64,000 nt of DNA from Nicotiana tabacum (lineage: Eukaryota; Streptophyta; Magnoliopsida; Solanales; Solanaceae): assembly GCF_000715075.1 (NCBI RefSeq), contig NC_134087.1, positions 157,901,436-157,965,435 of the forward strand, given 5' to 3'. Position numbers and translations under genes: made by a program. Below, in pieces: positions 10,785 to 24,444 of the stretch (its first letter is position 1; each line of letters opens with the position of its first letter). Below the pieces are notes generated by a model. It was given only the letters and a program-made list of their open reading frames with translations, searched no databases and was not told the DNA's origin.

Positions 10785-12352
10785 CTATATGGTCCCAGAA
10801 GGACCTTCCCCAAATTTGGCATCCTTGGCTCCGTTGAATAGCTTCCTCAATTTGGGAAGTCCTAGCAATAGGTATGCTCTGGCTAGATGTCCACCTTCGA
10901 TCCTTTTAGCCTTTTGGAAATCTTCAACCCTTTTGAGAAATTTTCCCTCTAGTTCTACTATGCCTCGGTCCAAGTATCCTAGCCTTTTGTTCGCACTGAT
11001 AGCCATGTCTTTCCATTCTTCAATCAGCTTCTTGTTGGATTCTTATATCTCGCGGTGTTCGCCCTCGTATTCACGGATCCTTTGCATAGCTAGCTATACT
11101 TGACTTATGCCTTGGCCTTTTCATCTATAATTCTGTGACCTCGAACGAACCCTGGTTGGCCCAGACCATCTTGATTATCTTCCAACCAACATAAATAGTA
11201 AGGAGTATAACCAGCTTGATATCTGTCTGGCTTGATGGTATCTTTCCCCATTACGATCTTGCAGTGCCACATATGTTGGGCTTGGCACTTGTAGGGACTA
11301 TCATCATTTTGGAAGTCAGCTCTGAAATGGCTCATCTTGTCGACCTTGTGTATAACATGTTTCCTACTAGCTTGCCTCATCACTCTAAGAGGGACGTAAT
11401 GGTATGTTCCTCTTAGACCAATCAGTATAAGGAAAGGTGCATCTCTGGATCGGGCGATGAACTCCTTTGTCGGAAACCACTCGAACATCCATTGAACATG
11501 TTCTTCAGTCAGATTATCAAAGAGATCAACCCATTCTTTGGCATTCTCTGGCTGAGCGAACATGTCGGGGACGTAATTCATTCGCTTCGGATGGTGGAAA
11601 GCGATGTGGTCATCCTAGTCCCTCCGCTGAATTTCTTGTTGATATTCTCCCTTTTAGAGATGTTCCATGAGACAAAGATGAAGTAGTAGATTGCAGCCTT
11701 CGAAGTGTCTCGCTCCTCGTTGACACTTCTCTAAGGCTTGGTATATATCTGCAATGATCATGGGTACAATGATGAATGTCTGCCCACCAATCCACTCCAT
11801 TAAGGTATTGGTTACCAAAGCCAACCTAGTATGGGTTCTTTCTTTCTTCATTGGAAATACGATCAGACCCAGGAAGCAAAACATGAAAATATGTCCCAAG
11901 GACATGATGGCAAACTCGTCAGGGTGGGTACGTTATGATTTGTTGTAATTGTACCTTTCATATAGGTAGTCAAAAGGGATGTATGATTCCTTCAGGCATA
12001 CTAATTCTGTACTCTTCTTCAAACCCATCATTTTAAGGAAACCCTTGCCTTTGCAGTTCTCAAACATTAGCAAACTTGGAGTTTCCCATACTAGACCGGC
12101 CAGTACTCCTATCTCTTCTAGCAAAGGTGTCATTTCGACGTCCCCAAAGCGGAACACAGCCCTTTCACAACCCCAAAATAAGGTAGCGGTTTCTATTATC
12201 CTATTGTTAGGCTGGACCTCTAGGAGGGATGGTAGATTGCCCAGATATTTTCTGATGAGGGTTTAGTCACTAGAATGTAAATCGCTCCACCAGCTTAGAA
12301 ATCTTGGATAGATGTTGGTGACCATACCGAATTTGGGGACTTCGTGCATCAT
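10785..12352 (-). pseudogene. Element A ORF1 (plant-mobile-domain-like protein)
   Basis: The start is chosen at the tandem ATG ATG at 12347-12352, which follows a good splice acceptor (TTGTCTTGCAG, ending at 12357), as in B and C. Segments in order: FGDVEMTPLLEEIGVLAGL (12090-12157), matching FELTPTLEEIAGFAGF of B; an IVFPMKKERTHTRLALV to DIYQALEKCQ stretch (11654-11905), matching the DIYRALTLC region of C; EEHVQWMFEWFP to LRVMRQ (11105-11581); and a Lys/Glu-rich helix (10785-11006) in the coiled-coil position. It is broken by at least three stops or frameshifts. The first part resembles the aminotransferase-like plant mobile domain family. Confidence 0.75.
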
Positions 12353-13033
12353 ATTTCTGCAAGACAAACAAGGTTAGGCTTTTACCCCCACCAGACTCGA
12401 CTATTTAACATCAACAATTAGAATGAAGCATTTAGTTCTCCAAATACATGCACAGAACGTGATGATGTCTGTTCCGTTTGGGTTTAGGGAAACCCAGTGC
12501 ACTTTTGGATAAGGCCATCTTAAAAGATCATTATGTGGACAACATAACTAACCCAGCTAGGTTTGACCATGATGTATGCACAATTTAGGCAGAGTAAGGT
12601 TTCTATAGGGTTTTAGACTGGTACCCTTGAGCGGACAACTCAAGGGGGAAAGCACGAAATCGTTGACTACACTGCTGATTGACTAGTTTTACCGCAAATA
12701 TGTCTTTCCGAATTTAGGGGATAATGATATAGGAAGGGCGCAACCACTCATCAAGTGTTGCTATAGTATTTGTTTGGCACGAGTGGAGTATGATGTTGAG
12801 CATGATTATGCAATAATTAAAAGCATGTTCACATGTATTTGCACGTTAAGAAAGTGATAAATATAGCAGTTTAATAATTTAAAGCAGTAGCAGTTAAAGG
12901 AAGAAAACAAGGAAGATATGTCAATTTTGCTTTTGAAGAAGAAATTAAATGCTTAAAGAAATTAAACAAATAATCGCACATAGGGAGGGGTACAAATTCA
13001 CAGAAATGGTATGAAGTGGTAAAAGCCTAAAAG
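12353..13033 (-). other. Element A leader (5' UTR) with possible intron
   Basis: Non-coding on both strands. On the minus strand a GAGTTGTCCGCTCAAGGGTACC stretch (near 12625-12650) aligns with the leader donor region of B (GAGTTGTCCGCTCAGGTAAG). A polypyrimidine-CAG acceptor lies just before the ORF1 ATG (12357). This suggests an ancestral leader intron, although the A donor departs from GTAAG. Confidence 0.5.
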
Positions 13034-13051
13034 TCCCCTGCAGAGCTGCCA
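13034..13051 (-). other. Primer-binding site of element A
   Basis: Minus-strand TGGCAGCTCTGCAGGGGA begins three bases from the LTR end. It resembles the Arg-tRNA-like site of B and C (TGGCGACTCTGCTGGGGA) with internal differences. TGG pairs with the tRNA CCA tail. Confidence 0.65.
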
Positions 13052-13054
13052 TGT

Positions 13055-16000
13055 TGTCGTCCCCCCTTTTTCCTCCGTGAATAATCAGGTTCATGACATT
13101 TTGGTATGGGACAACTCATCCCTTTTGGGAAAGGGGTTTGCATTTCTTAAAGAGTCACCACCTAAAGATTTTAAGGTGCGTTAGGGCACCTACAATGTTC
13201 ATCTAAAACTATGTTTGATAACCAGAGACAGGGTAAGGGCTTGAAATTATCCTAAGGGGAAGGTGTTAGGCACCCCTCAGGATCCACTAGTGTGGTTCCC
13301 GACCAGACAATTTTGTGAATTTGTGCAATTAGCAAATAAACAAGTAGGGCTCAAATAATAGGGGATTTAAATTTAAACACACAAGTACTTGAAAATGATT
13401 AATGAAAGCAAGGTTTTGAAAAGAGTTATGATCTAAGCATACGTACGAATGTAAAGGAGGTGTCCTAGGCTTGTTTGTAATATGGATTACATAAATGCAG
13501 TACCCGGTATGACACTCCTCAAAATAGGGGCTACACGTGGTATTAGCACACCGGTCATCATATCTATATCTACCATTTCCCGCCCCGTGAAGGTAATTAA
13601 AGTGAGGGTTGGTCTCGACCTCTATTGCATGATGTTACACGTCCCTTCCTATCAATCTCGAAGTACTTTAGGACTCCTATCCTATAAGGAGGTTCTAGGA
13701 AGACTCTCAGGTTTAAAGGCAAAGTACTAAGGCGACATACAAAAAAAGTAGGACTGCATTTAAAAGGGGAAAACACATAAAACAAGCAGAAGGCCCAGTT
13801 ATACCTCCACAAATAATGCACATAGACAGCATGACTTATACACAGTTAAGGTCTGAATTTAAGATCCTAAAGCAGGGTGTTTAAGTGATAACAGCAGGAC
13901 CAGACTTATTACATGACTTAGAAAAGAAGTCCGAATCAGGTTTGCCTACTGATTTTAACAGTTGATAATTAAACAAAGCCAGTTCTAGTTTTATTTAAGT
14001 TATTACCTACGGCTTGCCTAGGCGCAAAGCGAGATGTAGCAGTTATTCAGAATTATTAAAAGACGGTTTGGAGCTTATTTTTTACCCTAAGAGCATGTTG
14101 TTCTAGTCAAATGCGGAGATTATTACCAGTTATTTTAAACAGGATAATCAAATGTGAAGTTGTTTTTACCTCTTTTATAATCAGCAATTTACACTAAGTG
14201 TAAGTGCAAATAAGATCCTAAAACATGGTATCTAAAATGCAGAATTTCTTAAGAGCGGGATTTCTAAGTGCATATGGCAGGAATGCAGAATTTCCTAAGA
14301 GCAAGATTTCTAAGTGCATATGGCATGAATGCAGATAATAGTAGAGTGCTAATTATTAGCAGATTTTAAAACATGATGATGTAAAGGTGCACATGTTGAA
14401 ACAATAAACATGAGACCTAAGAGCATGATTTCTAATACATGCATGAACCCTAAGCATGGTTTCTATTAATTAGGAACATAAACCTAATAATATGTTTTCT
14501 ACCCTTAACATACATATTTACCCTATCCCTTTTCACTAGCCACCCCAATAACTGTTTACAAATTATTACAGACCATGTGATTGAAATACATGAGAAATGC
14601 AAAATAAGCAGTTACAACTATAGGAAGCCTGATTCTGGATTTCTCTCTGAGTTATGTAATAAACCACTTCAAATGCCAATATTGTTCAAAAACCTTCCTC
14701 ATATCTGGGTGTGTCAGAGTTCCCTAAGGACCTCAAGGGATCCCAGGCAGTGCTCACACCCAGATTATATAACCAAGAGTAAGTATAGTATGGAAGGGCC
14801 AGCTCTAATGTGTCCAGGTTCAGAGGGAGCTCAAGGGTCCTAAAGAAAGGCTCACATAAAAGGGGCAGAACCTAATGATCTAAGAGTGCATGTGAGAGTG
14901 ATTAACATAGATTTGAGAGAGTTGAGTTGGAATAATTTTAGAAAATGATTGGTTTGAAATAAACTTGCAACAGCAATAGAAGAGTTGCTTAGGGAAATAT
15001 AGTTTTTGAAAAGGAAAGGGGATATGAGCAATAACAACACACACTGAACAAGTTAAAAGAGTAGTACCGCTTCAGCAGTTTCAAACAAGGAAGTAGGGAT
15101 TGGGGAAATAGAGGACCCAAATCAGAAACACATAATTAGTCATGAATCAAGTACATTATGAGACATGCTAGTTGAGGGACATAAACAGGAACAAGTAAAT
15201 ATGCTAATTACATTTGAACAAAGGAGGGTAGAATTTTAAGCATGCTGAGTAAAGCAGTAAATAAGAAGTACAATTTAACAGCATGAGTCATTAAATCATT
15301 GCACAAAGAGACAAAGATTGACAAATAAGGGAACACATAGAGTTGAGTTTCAGAATTTAAACTAAGAACATACTAGTTGAAGAATCAAAGTGCAGAAAAA
15401 AGTAAAACAGTCAGAGTTCCACAGTTTAGCCTTGGCTTTCAGCCGGCTAGACAAAGTAGTAGCACAAGTAGAAGAGAAAGAAAAGAGAGTTTGAATGTGT
15501 ATGTGTCTGTTCTGAACTAGTTGTTCGTGTGTTTAAAGAAGAGAGAGTAGAGTATTTATAGTTTTGAAAACAGGCAGGAAAATAAGGTAACAAGTACTAA
15601 CTTATCATAATTATAGAAATAATACAAGCTAGAATCAATTATTGACCCAGACTCCCTTCAATTAAGGGGTCATGGTTCAAACGGGACCAAATAAGGAAAA
15701 GAATTGCTTGTGAGACTGGTTTTACCATAATAGGAATAGTAAAATCATGTAGCATGTAATAAGGACCAAGTTCAGAATAGTTTCAACATAAGGAAAGTAC
15801 ACGTTAATTGACAGCATATTTGTGCACATAAACAAGGCAGAGTACAAATTGATTCTGAAAATTAGTTCAAAGAATCACGAATGAGATTGAAAATCACAGG
15901 GAATCAGTACTAACCAAGGAAAGTATCACAAAACTAAGGAAGCAATTTCGAAAAATAAATGCATAGCTATAAGAAAAATATACAAAATCAAAGATGTAGG

Positions 16001-17580
16001 TTTAAGAAGATTACACAGAATCACCACAAATTATGTGAACACTCAGTAAAACAAATGATGGGACCCATAAATGACACGGGTTTAGAAAAAATCAAAGATA
16101 CCTTAAGAACAAAGCAAAGCAGAAAGCACAAGCGCATATAAAACACACACAAAGCCCAGAAGGTTCATAATAGTCATGCAAACACACCGCAAACAAATTC
16201 AAACTTCGAATTGAACCTAGAAGTATTAGGGTTTCTTGACAAAAAATGAATCGAGCCAAAAGGAAAGACTTAGGTAACGTTTAAACATGTTAGAATCACA
16301 TTAATCAGAAAGAAATCATCTTTTTACAAAATGGTTTTGAAACCCTAGTTTGAAAAATAAAGAAACTCTCTGAAATTGGAGAAACAGTTGGAGGAAACAA
16401 GTAAAAACCTTAAGAAACCCATAGATCCATCACAAATCTAAAGAGATCGGAAGATTTATAACTAGGTTTTTTCAGAAAATAGCGGAGACGAAGAAAAGGG
16501 TTGGTTAAAAGCCATGGATACACCTAGATCCAAGACAGATCTAAAGATAAGTAACAAGTCTCAAGAGCTAGGGTTTCAGAGAACCCAAAGAAGGATGAGA
16601 GAACATTAGATCATTAGCCGGAAAAAGCCATGGATCTGACTTGAACGGCCATGAACGGCGGAAAAATACCATGGATAGAAGTTGAGCAAGGACTAGACTA
16701 GATCTCTTTGATATTTTTCCATGAATAACAAAAGCGGGCCACCAGGAGACGTAGGAGACAAGTACACGTCTCAAACAGCCATGGGAGTCCATGGATTGGG
16801 TGAGGATCGAAGGGGATTAGGGTTAGTTTGGGTGGAGACAGATAGAGTTTGAGTGAGGTTGAAGAGAGAATTAGAGAGGAAAGGGGATTCAAGAGAGGCA
16901 GGTTGGTAGGAAATGAATTAGGTTAGGGGGTCGTTTGAGTTTATTTTAGGAAGGGGAAATGGGGACCGTTAATCTAAATGATCAACGGTCCAGATTGAAT
17001 GGGGTAGGTGGGTCGGGTTATGAAATTGGGTTTGGGCTTGGTCCGATGGGTTTAATTGGGTTGGGAATTGGGATTTGATTTAGGCTATGATTGAAATACA
17101 AATGGGTTGTTATTTAAATAGTAGTTTCCCTTTTTAATTTATTAAAAATAGTAAATAATTTTTGAAAAATAAATTTAAAGCACTAAAGTGATTTATGATA
17201 CATAACTAACAATTTAAAAATACAGGATCCAATTTTATACGTATAAACATAATTAAACCTTAACATGGCTAATATTGCAATTATGTGCAATTTAGCCCTA
17301 AAAATACTAAATATAATTGTAAAAATATGTAAAAATTACCTTATCCATATTTTAGCATAAATATACAAATTAAATAGATGAATTATCAAAATAATAATTT
17401 TGGAAATAATTATTGGGTTTTTATGGATAAAAAGAGGAAAATAAATCAATTTAAACCTTTTAAAAATTATAGAAAAATAATAAAACCTTGGATATGCTTA
17501 TGTATGCATATATATACTATTTTGAAGGTATTTTGAATATTAAAAATATAGGAAAAAATTGGGTTTCAACTACGTGTTCA
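13055..17580 (-). mobile_element. 5' LTR of element A
   Basis: About 4.5 kb. The minus-strand start is TGAACACGTAGTTG at 17580 (compare TGAGCACGTGATT in C) and the end is GGGGGGACGACA at 13055. Conserved U5 landmarks shared with B and C are AGGTGGTGACTCTTTAAG (near 13150), GGGTGCCTAACACC (near 13270) and the terminal GGAAAAAGG block. A CT/GA-rich promoter-like segment with several ATG-rich short frames (16500-16900) corresponds to the GC-rich U3/R segment of the B and C LTRs. The second LTR is absent, so an age cannot be estimated. Confidence 0.82.
14237..14332. repeat. 46-bp tandem duplication inside the A LTR
   Basis: Two adjacent near-identical 46-bp units, beginning ATGCAGAATTTC, with degenerate relatives (TAAGAGCATGATTTCTAA) nearby at 14416-14460. 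Confidence 0.7.
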
Positions 17581-19300
17581 AGTAGAAGGATCTCAATTGA
17601 AGGCAGCGGAGATGGTTGGAGCTGCTAAAGGACTATGATATCACTATCTTTTACCATTTGGGGAAGTCAAATATAGTGGTCGATGCTTTGAGTAGGAAGG
17701 CTATGAGTATGGGCAGTTTGGCATATATTCCTGTTGGGGAGAGACCTATTGTAGTTGATGTTCAGGCCTTGGCCAATCGGTTTGTGAGGTTGGATATTTT
17801 GGAGCCCAGTCGGGTCTTAGCTTGTGTGGTTTCTCTGTCTTCCTTGTTTGATAGCATCAGAGAGCGCTAGTATGATAATCCTCATTTGCTTCTCTTAAGG
17901 ATAGAGTTCAGCAAGGCGATGCCGGAGATGTGACTATTGGTGATGATGGGGTATTGAGGATGCAGGGATGGATATGTGTGCCTAATATAGATGGGATTCG
18001 GGAGTTGATTCTAGAGGAGGCCCATAGCTCGCGGTATTCCATCTATCCTGGTGCCGCGAAGATGTATCAGGATTTGAGACAACACTAATGGTGGAGGAGA
18101 ATGAAGAAGCATATTGTGGGATTTGTAGCTCGGTGTCTCAACTGTCAGAAGGTGAAATATGAACATCATAGGTCGGGTGGATTGCTTCAGTGGTTAGATA
18201 TTCTAGAGTGGAAGTGGGAGCGGATCACCATGGATTTTATAGTTAGGCTCCCACGAACTTTGAGGAAGTTCGATGCTATTTGGGTGATCGTGGATCAGCT
18301 GACCAAGTCTGCGCACTTCATTCCTGTGTGTACTACCTATTCTTCGGAGCAGTTAGCAGAGATTTATATCCAAGAGATTGTTTGCTTGCATGATGTCCCA
18401 GTTTCCATCATTTCAGATAGAGCTACTCAGTTTACTTTGCAGTTTTGGAGAGTGTGGAGAGAGAGTTGGGTACTCAGGTTGAGTTGAGCATAGCTTTTCA
18501 CCCTCAAAAGGACAGGCAGTCCGAGCACACTATTCAGATATTGGAGGACAAGTTGCGCACTTGTGTCATTGATTTTGGGGGTTCATGGGATCAGTTTATA
18601 CCACTCGCAGAGTTTCAATAAAGCAACAGTTATCAGTCAAGTATTTAGATGGTTCTATATGAGGCTTTATATGGGAGACGGTGTAGATCTCTAGTTGGTT
18701 TGTTTGATCCGGGTGAGGCTAGACTTTTGGGTATAGACTTGGTACAGGATACTTTTGACAAGGTGAAAGTGATTCAGGAGTGGTCGTACAACGCAATCAA
18801 GATAGAAGAGTTATGCTGACAGAAAGGTTCATGATGTGTCTCACATGGTTGGGGAGAAGGTTCTATTAAAGGTTTCACCCATGAAGGGTGTTATGAGATT
18901 TGGTAAGAAGGGTAAATTGATTCCTCGGTTCATTAGGCCTTTTGAGGTGCTTCGGAGGATTGGGGAGGTGGCTTATGAGCTGGCTTTGCCACCTAGCTTG
19001 TCAAGTGTGCATCCGATATTTCATGTTTCTATGCTCCAAAAGTATATTGGTGATCCCTCCCATGTTTTGTATTTTAGCACAGTTCAGTTAGATGGTGATT
19101 TGACTTGTGATGTTGAGCCAGTAGCTATTTTGGAGCGGCAGGTTCGAAAGTTGAGATCAAAGGATATAGCTTCAGTGTAAGTGCAGTGGATAGGTCGCTC
19201 GTGGAGGAGGCTGCTTGGGAGACCGAGCGGGAGATGCGGAGCAGATATCCTCACCTATTTGAGGCTTTAGGTATGTTTCTTGACTCGTTCGAGGACTAAC
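17581..19300 (+). pseudogene. Chromovirus (Tekay/Del-like) pol: RNase H end, integrase, chromodomain-like tail
   Basis: The sequence begins inside RNase H (WLELLKDYDITIFYH and VDALSRKA, 17616-17700). The integrase zinc region follows, with RCLNCQKVKYEH (18130-18170). Then come the catalytic core, with TMDFIV and IISDRATQFT giving two of the three acidic residues, and a frameshifted third segment near QSEHTIQILEDKLRTC (18518-18560). The C-terminal segment (18836-19180) has GEKVLLKVSPMKGVMRFGKKGKL and ends EPVAILERQVRKLRSKDIASV, the chromodomain-type tail that targets chromovirus integration to heterochromatin. Many stops and frameshifts make it defunct. The upstream half is not in the window because A inserted here. 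Confidence 0.92.
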
Positions 19301-19308
19301 GTTTGTTT

Positions 19309-19321
19309 AAGAGGGGGAGGA
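19309..19321 (+). other. Polypurine tract of the chromovirus
   Basis: AAGAGGGGGAGGA lies directly before the LTR start TGTAGCAACCCGG and just downstream of the pol stop. Confidence 0.85.
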
Positions 19322-20569
19322 TGTAGCAACCCGGCCGGTCGTTTCATTAGTTACCGCTCCATTTCCCCATTTCTGCTTCTTTATGTGTTGTTCAGCTACA
19401 TTCCATTGCATCGTGTTGGTTGTTCTGTATTCGGAGTGGTCATGGAGTGAGATGAGACACTTAGTCTCTTATTTGGAAGCTTTTGTTGGAAAAGTCAATC
19501 AAAAATTGACTTGTGAGTAAATGATCTCAGAATTTGGTTTTTATAGTTTGAATAGCTTTATTAGGTGATTTGGGACTTAGGAGCGTGTCTGAAATGCAAT
19601 TTGGAGGTCCGTGGTAGATTTTGGTTTGAATTGGCGAAATTGGAAATTTGACATTTTCCGGTCAGCAGTGGAAATCTTAATATTGAGGTCGGAATGAATT
19701 CCAAAAATTGGAGTATGTCCGTTGTGTCATTTGGAACGTGTGTGCAATATTTCAGGTCATTCAGAGGTGATTTGATAGGTTTCGACATTGTTGGTGGAAT
19801 TTGATAGTTTCTAAGTTCTTAGGCTTGAATCCAAAGTTGATTTGGTGTCTTGGTGTTGTTTTGAGTGATTCGAAAGCTCGATTAAGTTTGAATGACGATA
19901 TGTGACTTGTTCGTATTTTTGGTTGAGGTCCCGAGGGCCTCGGGATGATTTCGGATGATTTTTAGAAAAGTTTAGACTTGAGGAAATACAACCGGTGTGT
20001 TGCTACTTTCATATCCACACCTGCGGATTTGGGACCATAGGTGCGAGCTCCATAGCAGCGGTCTTGAGGTACAAGTGCACAGTGGAACCGCAGGTGCGTC
20101 TAGGTCCCCGCATCTGCGTGACCGCAGGTGCGGTTAAGCGACTGTAGAAGCGGAGTTTGGCTGGTTAATGAAAATCCGCAGAAGCGGAGATTTGTCCACA
20201 TGTACGGACCGCAGATGCGACATTGGTACCGCAGGTGCGGTTTTGCTGGGCAGAAAGTATAAATAGAGGCCTTCACGAAATTTGATCCTTTTTCCACCAT
20301 TTGTGTTTGGACTTGGAGCTTTTTGAGAGGAATTTAAGAGGGATTCAAGGGATAACACTTAAAGGTAAGGTTTTTGAACTCAATACTCGATTCTATGGCA
20401 ATTTATAAATAATTAGACATGAAATTAGTGGAGTTTAAGGGTTAAAATTGAAGGCTAGGGCATGAGTTTTGGAGAGCTTTGGTTGGGGATCTGCGGGACC
20501 ATTTGAGGTCCGATTTTGATATTTTTTATATGTATAGACTCGTGAGACGATAAGGATTCTTGTGATGTG
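19322..20569 (+). mobile_element. Chromovirus 3' LTR, part 1 of 3
   Basis: Starts TGTAGCAACCCGGCCGG after the polypurine tract. It contains repeated CCGCAGGTGCGG / GCAGAAGCGG-type GC-rich units (20090-20240), then reaches ATGTG at 20565-20569, where element B begins. The LTR resumes at 42694 after the duplicated ATGTG. Removing B and C leaves an LTR of about 2.88 kb ending GGGTCGTGATA. Confidence 0.9.
20565..20569. repeat. Target-site duplication of element B (left copy)
   Basis: ATGTG precedes the LTR start at 20570. The identical ATGTG follows the 3' LTR end at 42694-42698. Five base pairs is the usual length for Ty3/gypsy integration. Confidence 0.95.
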
Positions 20570-23500
20570 TGTGAGCACATAATTTTTTCCCTATATGTAT
20601 TACTCCAACAAATTCAAAACAAAATAATTTCTTTCAGTATTTGCAATTTTGGGGATTTTTGTGGCATTTTCTGGTAATTGTTTGCATTTGTCTGCGCATT
20701 TTTATTTTATTTAATTAATAAAAATTACAAAAACAAAATATGTTGCATTTGCATTTAGGATTTAATTTTACATTTTAGGATTAATATAAAAATAAATTAT
20801 TTTATAAAAATGGGAAAAATCACAAAAATAGCTTTTTTGGCACTTTTAATTTTAATTATTGAATTTTGGTAGTTTTTCCTTTAATTTGGTTTTTAATTAT
20901 TTGTAATAACAATTATTTGGGTTAATTAAGTTAATGTGGTAGGATAATTTGATTTAGAATTTAATTTAGGTTTTAATTTTAGTTTTGGAAAAAAGAAGAG
21001 AATTTTTAAAGAAATAATGAATTGAAAAAGAGGGAAATAATGAAAAGGAAAATTTGGCCAAACTCAATGCAAATTCCCCCCGCCCAAACGAAATTACCCG
21101 GCGGACCCAAGCCCAAACCCGCCCCAACCCGGTCCAGCCCTACTTCCTAACCAAACAACGCCGTTTTAATATCCCCATATCTGAGCCGTTGATCTCTTTC
21201 AATCCAACGGATAAGAACCGTGGGCCTTAATAACATATATATGTCATAACGTACCCCGCCCCTCTCAGACCCCCCCCCCCTTCTCTTCGTCTCTCACATC
21301 ACCCCAACATAACCCCCGCCGTGCACCGCCGCCAAAAATCGCCCTACGGCAGCGGTAGGTCTCCGATAGCCGCAAAATTCACACCAAAGCTCCATTTTCC
21401 CTTCCGCATCGTGAATCCGCCATCAATTACTTTCGAATCCCACCGGAATCCCTCAAAATTCCGAAACCCTAACCGCCGCCCCTATTTTCTCCGGTGGCAG
21501 CGCTGCCACCAACCACCACCAAATTTACACCCCAATACCTCCTTCATCTCCTCTACCCTATCCCACAGTCGGTTTTCCCCAAACACGGCTTGAACCCTTC
21601 GAATCTCAAAAATAGGGTTCGAGTTCAGAAGCCAAATGGGAGGTCATACATGCAAGTTCAGTCCTCGCGTTCCTCTGAGTGTTCGAGTCTGTTTTATCTC
21701 AGAGTAGAGTTATTCGAGTGTTCTTACCAAAGAACGGGCGAGTTGCAATATTTTGAAGTTAGATCAGAATTGTTCAATGTCTTCAAGTCTAAATCGGTAA
21801 GTTTCTCTTTCTTTTTTCGTTTTGTTTGTTATTTTACCCCGCCTTCTCGTTTCCTCCCTTCTCTAGTATATTCTAAGTGAAATAAGTGTCGGAGTCCAGT
21901 TTTCCTTCCCATTTTTAGCCAAATATCCTTTGTTATCTTCTTGGTTTCATGTCGTTTTTCCTAACAATAGTTTAGATTGTATTGTTAATTAATCGGTAAA
22001 TCGGTGTTGGTTTAAATCTTGTTTTAGTTTTGGGTCGTATTGGGTTTTGTTCACATTTTTTATTAGGAGTCCAAATCGTTTCTCTTATTTTCTTATTTCT
22101 CATAACTGGTAGGTTTTGACCTGGGCCTGAGGAAGGAATCAGCCCAAGTCTTGCTACAATTAACCTGTTTTGAGCCTTCAGGTCCAACTGGACCCATTTT
22201 GGGCTGGTAGGCTAAAGTAATTAAACGGGGTCCAGGGGTAATTTGGGTAATTTGGATAGGGAATCTTTTGTTAACTGCTTGAGAAGCTTCTAGGAAGTTG
22301 GGTGGGGGGATTTGAGTTGATTTTCAGATGATAGCTGGGGCCATCTAAGCAAAAAATTAAATTAGAAAAGGGCCTATTAGAAAAAAATGAACTCTTAAGG
22401 CATGCCCTAATGCCTTACCTATAAAGGCATCTCTATCTTGCCTTTCAAAAAAGAGAATTTTATGAGCTAAAAATACAGACTCGAGACCTAAGGATTCAGA
22501 AAGAAAATCCAGAAAATCATAAACAGCTGAGATTTTTAAAGCACTGTTCCATTGATCTTGTTTGGAATCTTGAGATTTTGAACTCCTAAAATAATTTTCT
22601 GATTCATGTGGGGTTTAAAATGGACTGAATTTGGTTTTTAAAAGTTTGATTTGAAGATTTTCTTGGTTACTATTCGATTGAAGTGTTTTGGGACTATTTT
22701 ACATCGTTTTCTAGTTGAAATTGGCTGTTGGTGTTGAACCCTGCTGCGTTGCTGTTGCTTTTTCATCTGCTGAGCCTTATTCTCTTATTGTTTCCTCTTA
22801 TTTCCCAGGTATTTCTTCAAATTCTTGTCAGCAAGTGACAAAGAGCATGTACTTGAAATTGAGGCCTGACTGAATATAGTTGTGTTAAAGCTCTTGTTTT
22901 TTTTTTGTTTCTTTCTTCCTTGTTTCCTTCATATTTTGTAATAGACTCTGAATCATGTATTTTAATCTCACGTCTTTCATGATTAGTATGCCATAGAAAT
23001 GCACTTGTGATCTTTAAGAGTTTTGGGGCTGATTTCTGAATTCAAGCAAAACTATGCCAATTCTCTATATGTTGTTACTGTTTCGTATCGAGGAGAAAGA
23101 TTGGTGGAAGTTTGGGATATGGTGTTTGAAAGTTTAGCTTAGGTTCGAATGCAAACCTGAATACTTGTTGATTCCATTAGTAATGTAGCTAAATTTAAGC
23201 ATTGCATCTTTTAGCTTTTGAAATCTCCTTACAATTCGTTTACTCTGGAACGTTGTAGTTTATTGTGAGTTAGTTGAGTGCAATTGTTTTAGTGCTGGTA
23301 AGGATTTGACACGGAGGCCTGACCTTCATTTTAGCTTTGGCAAAGTTTTGGGTCTTTGGAGCCTGGGCTTTATAGCCGGTAACGAGAGAGGGGAAATGCC
23401 CTTACTATTCGGGCTTAGTTCATGAGCTTAATAGCGCGTTGGATCATTAATGGACTCATCCTATGGTAGGTTAGGTTGAAGAAGGCATAAAAGAAAAAAT

Positions 23501-24377
23501 CAGAAGTTTAGTTAAGTTGATTTGTGCTTGGTTAGCCAAATTCAGGAATAAAAAAACAATTTATTTTAGGTTCACATAGCCTTAGCCGATTGGCAGTTGA
23601 TCTTACTCAATCCTTGGTTCAGAAACTTTGGGCTTAAAGCCGGCCCAATAACAGGCGGATGGTTGTTAATTTCATTACCACATTTGGTACTTGTATTTTG
23701 TCTCATCCTCAAGAGCTAGGTTCATCGGAGCCCAAGCTTGGAGGTGATTTGAACGAGTTTGAATTTTGGAAAAATGATTTGTTTTAAATTAGCCGACCCT
23801 CTTAATATGGTACCTTTTAAGCCATTTAATAAGATTGAAATTTCTTTTGAATGGGTAGACATGCCCGAATTTTAAGTAATTTTGATTTAATCCTTAGAAT
23901 TCGAGGTGTCCTACTTAGTGAAATTTTCGTGGCCCTCGCAAAGCTGAAACGTGTAGTTGCTTTAAGCGCGTATTTTAATGATATTATCTTCCTAAAATCG
24001 GGTGCGCATTTCATGTGACCCAACTCCAAATATTAAAACGTTGAATAAAATATGTTTAGGATTGCGGGTGCACTTCATGTGGCGCAATCCAAAAACGTGT
24101 TTTAAGCGACGTTCAAATCTTCTTTAAAATAAATAAAAGCAGTTAATGGTTAAAATTTGCACATAGGTTCATAATTGTTTAAAATCAGATAATTTAGCTA
24201 AATATAACAATTAAGCAACCATGCTAGAACCACAAAACTCGGGAATGTCTAACACCTTCTCCCGGGTTAACAAATTCCTTATCCGAATTTCTGGTTCGTG
24301 GATTGTTAAACAGAGTCAATATTTTCCTCGATTCGGGATTCAACCGGTGACTTAAGAAACCATAAAATTATCCCAAG

Positions 24378-24388
24378 TGGCGACTCTG
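24378..24388 (+). other. Primer-site-like decamer inside the LTR
   Basis: TGGCGACTCTG repeats the first 11 bases of the true primer site (24492) 114 bp upstream within U5. The same string occurs at 42583 in the 3' LTR and in minus-strand form at 44388-44397 in element C. Confidence 0.8.
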
Positions 24389-24444
24389 AATCTTTAAATA
24401 AATAAATCTCGTTTTGATTGTCCTTTAATTGGAAAAACTCCCTT

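Larger units (their letters stand above)
5807..17580 (-). mobile_element. Element A: truncated Tat-like Ty3/gypsy retrotransposon
   Basis: Read on the minus strand: 5' LTR (13055-17580), primer site, leader, ORF1, gag, protease and part of RT, then an abrupt end near 5807. RNase H, integrase, 3' UTR and 3' LTR are missing. The gene order and an ORF1 upstream of gag place it with the Tat/Ogre group, but it diverges strongly from B and C: the protease has DGGSS instead of DNGSS, the RT has YADD, and the primer site differs. The right edge abuts chromovirus RNase H coding sequence at 17581, so A inserted into that element. All coding parts carry stops or frameshifts. Confidence 0.88.

Noticed and set aside
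21321..21880. 90- and 128-codon frames in the B 5' LTR (and 39907-40200 in the 3' LTR)
   Set aside because: GC/CT-rich LTR promoter-leader sequence; the frames differ between the two LTRs.
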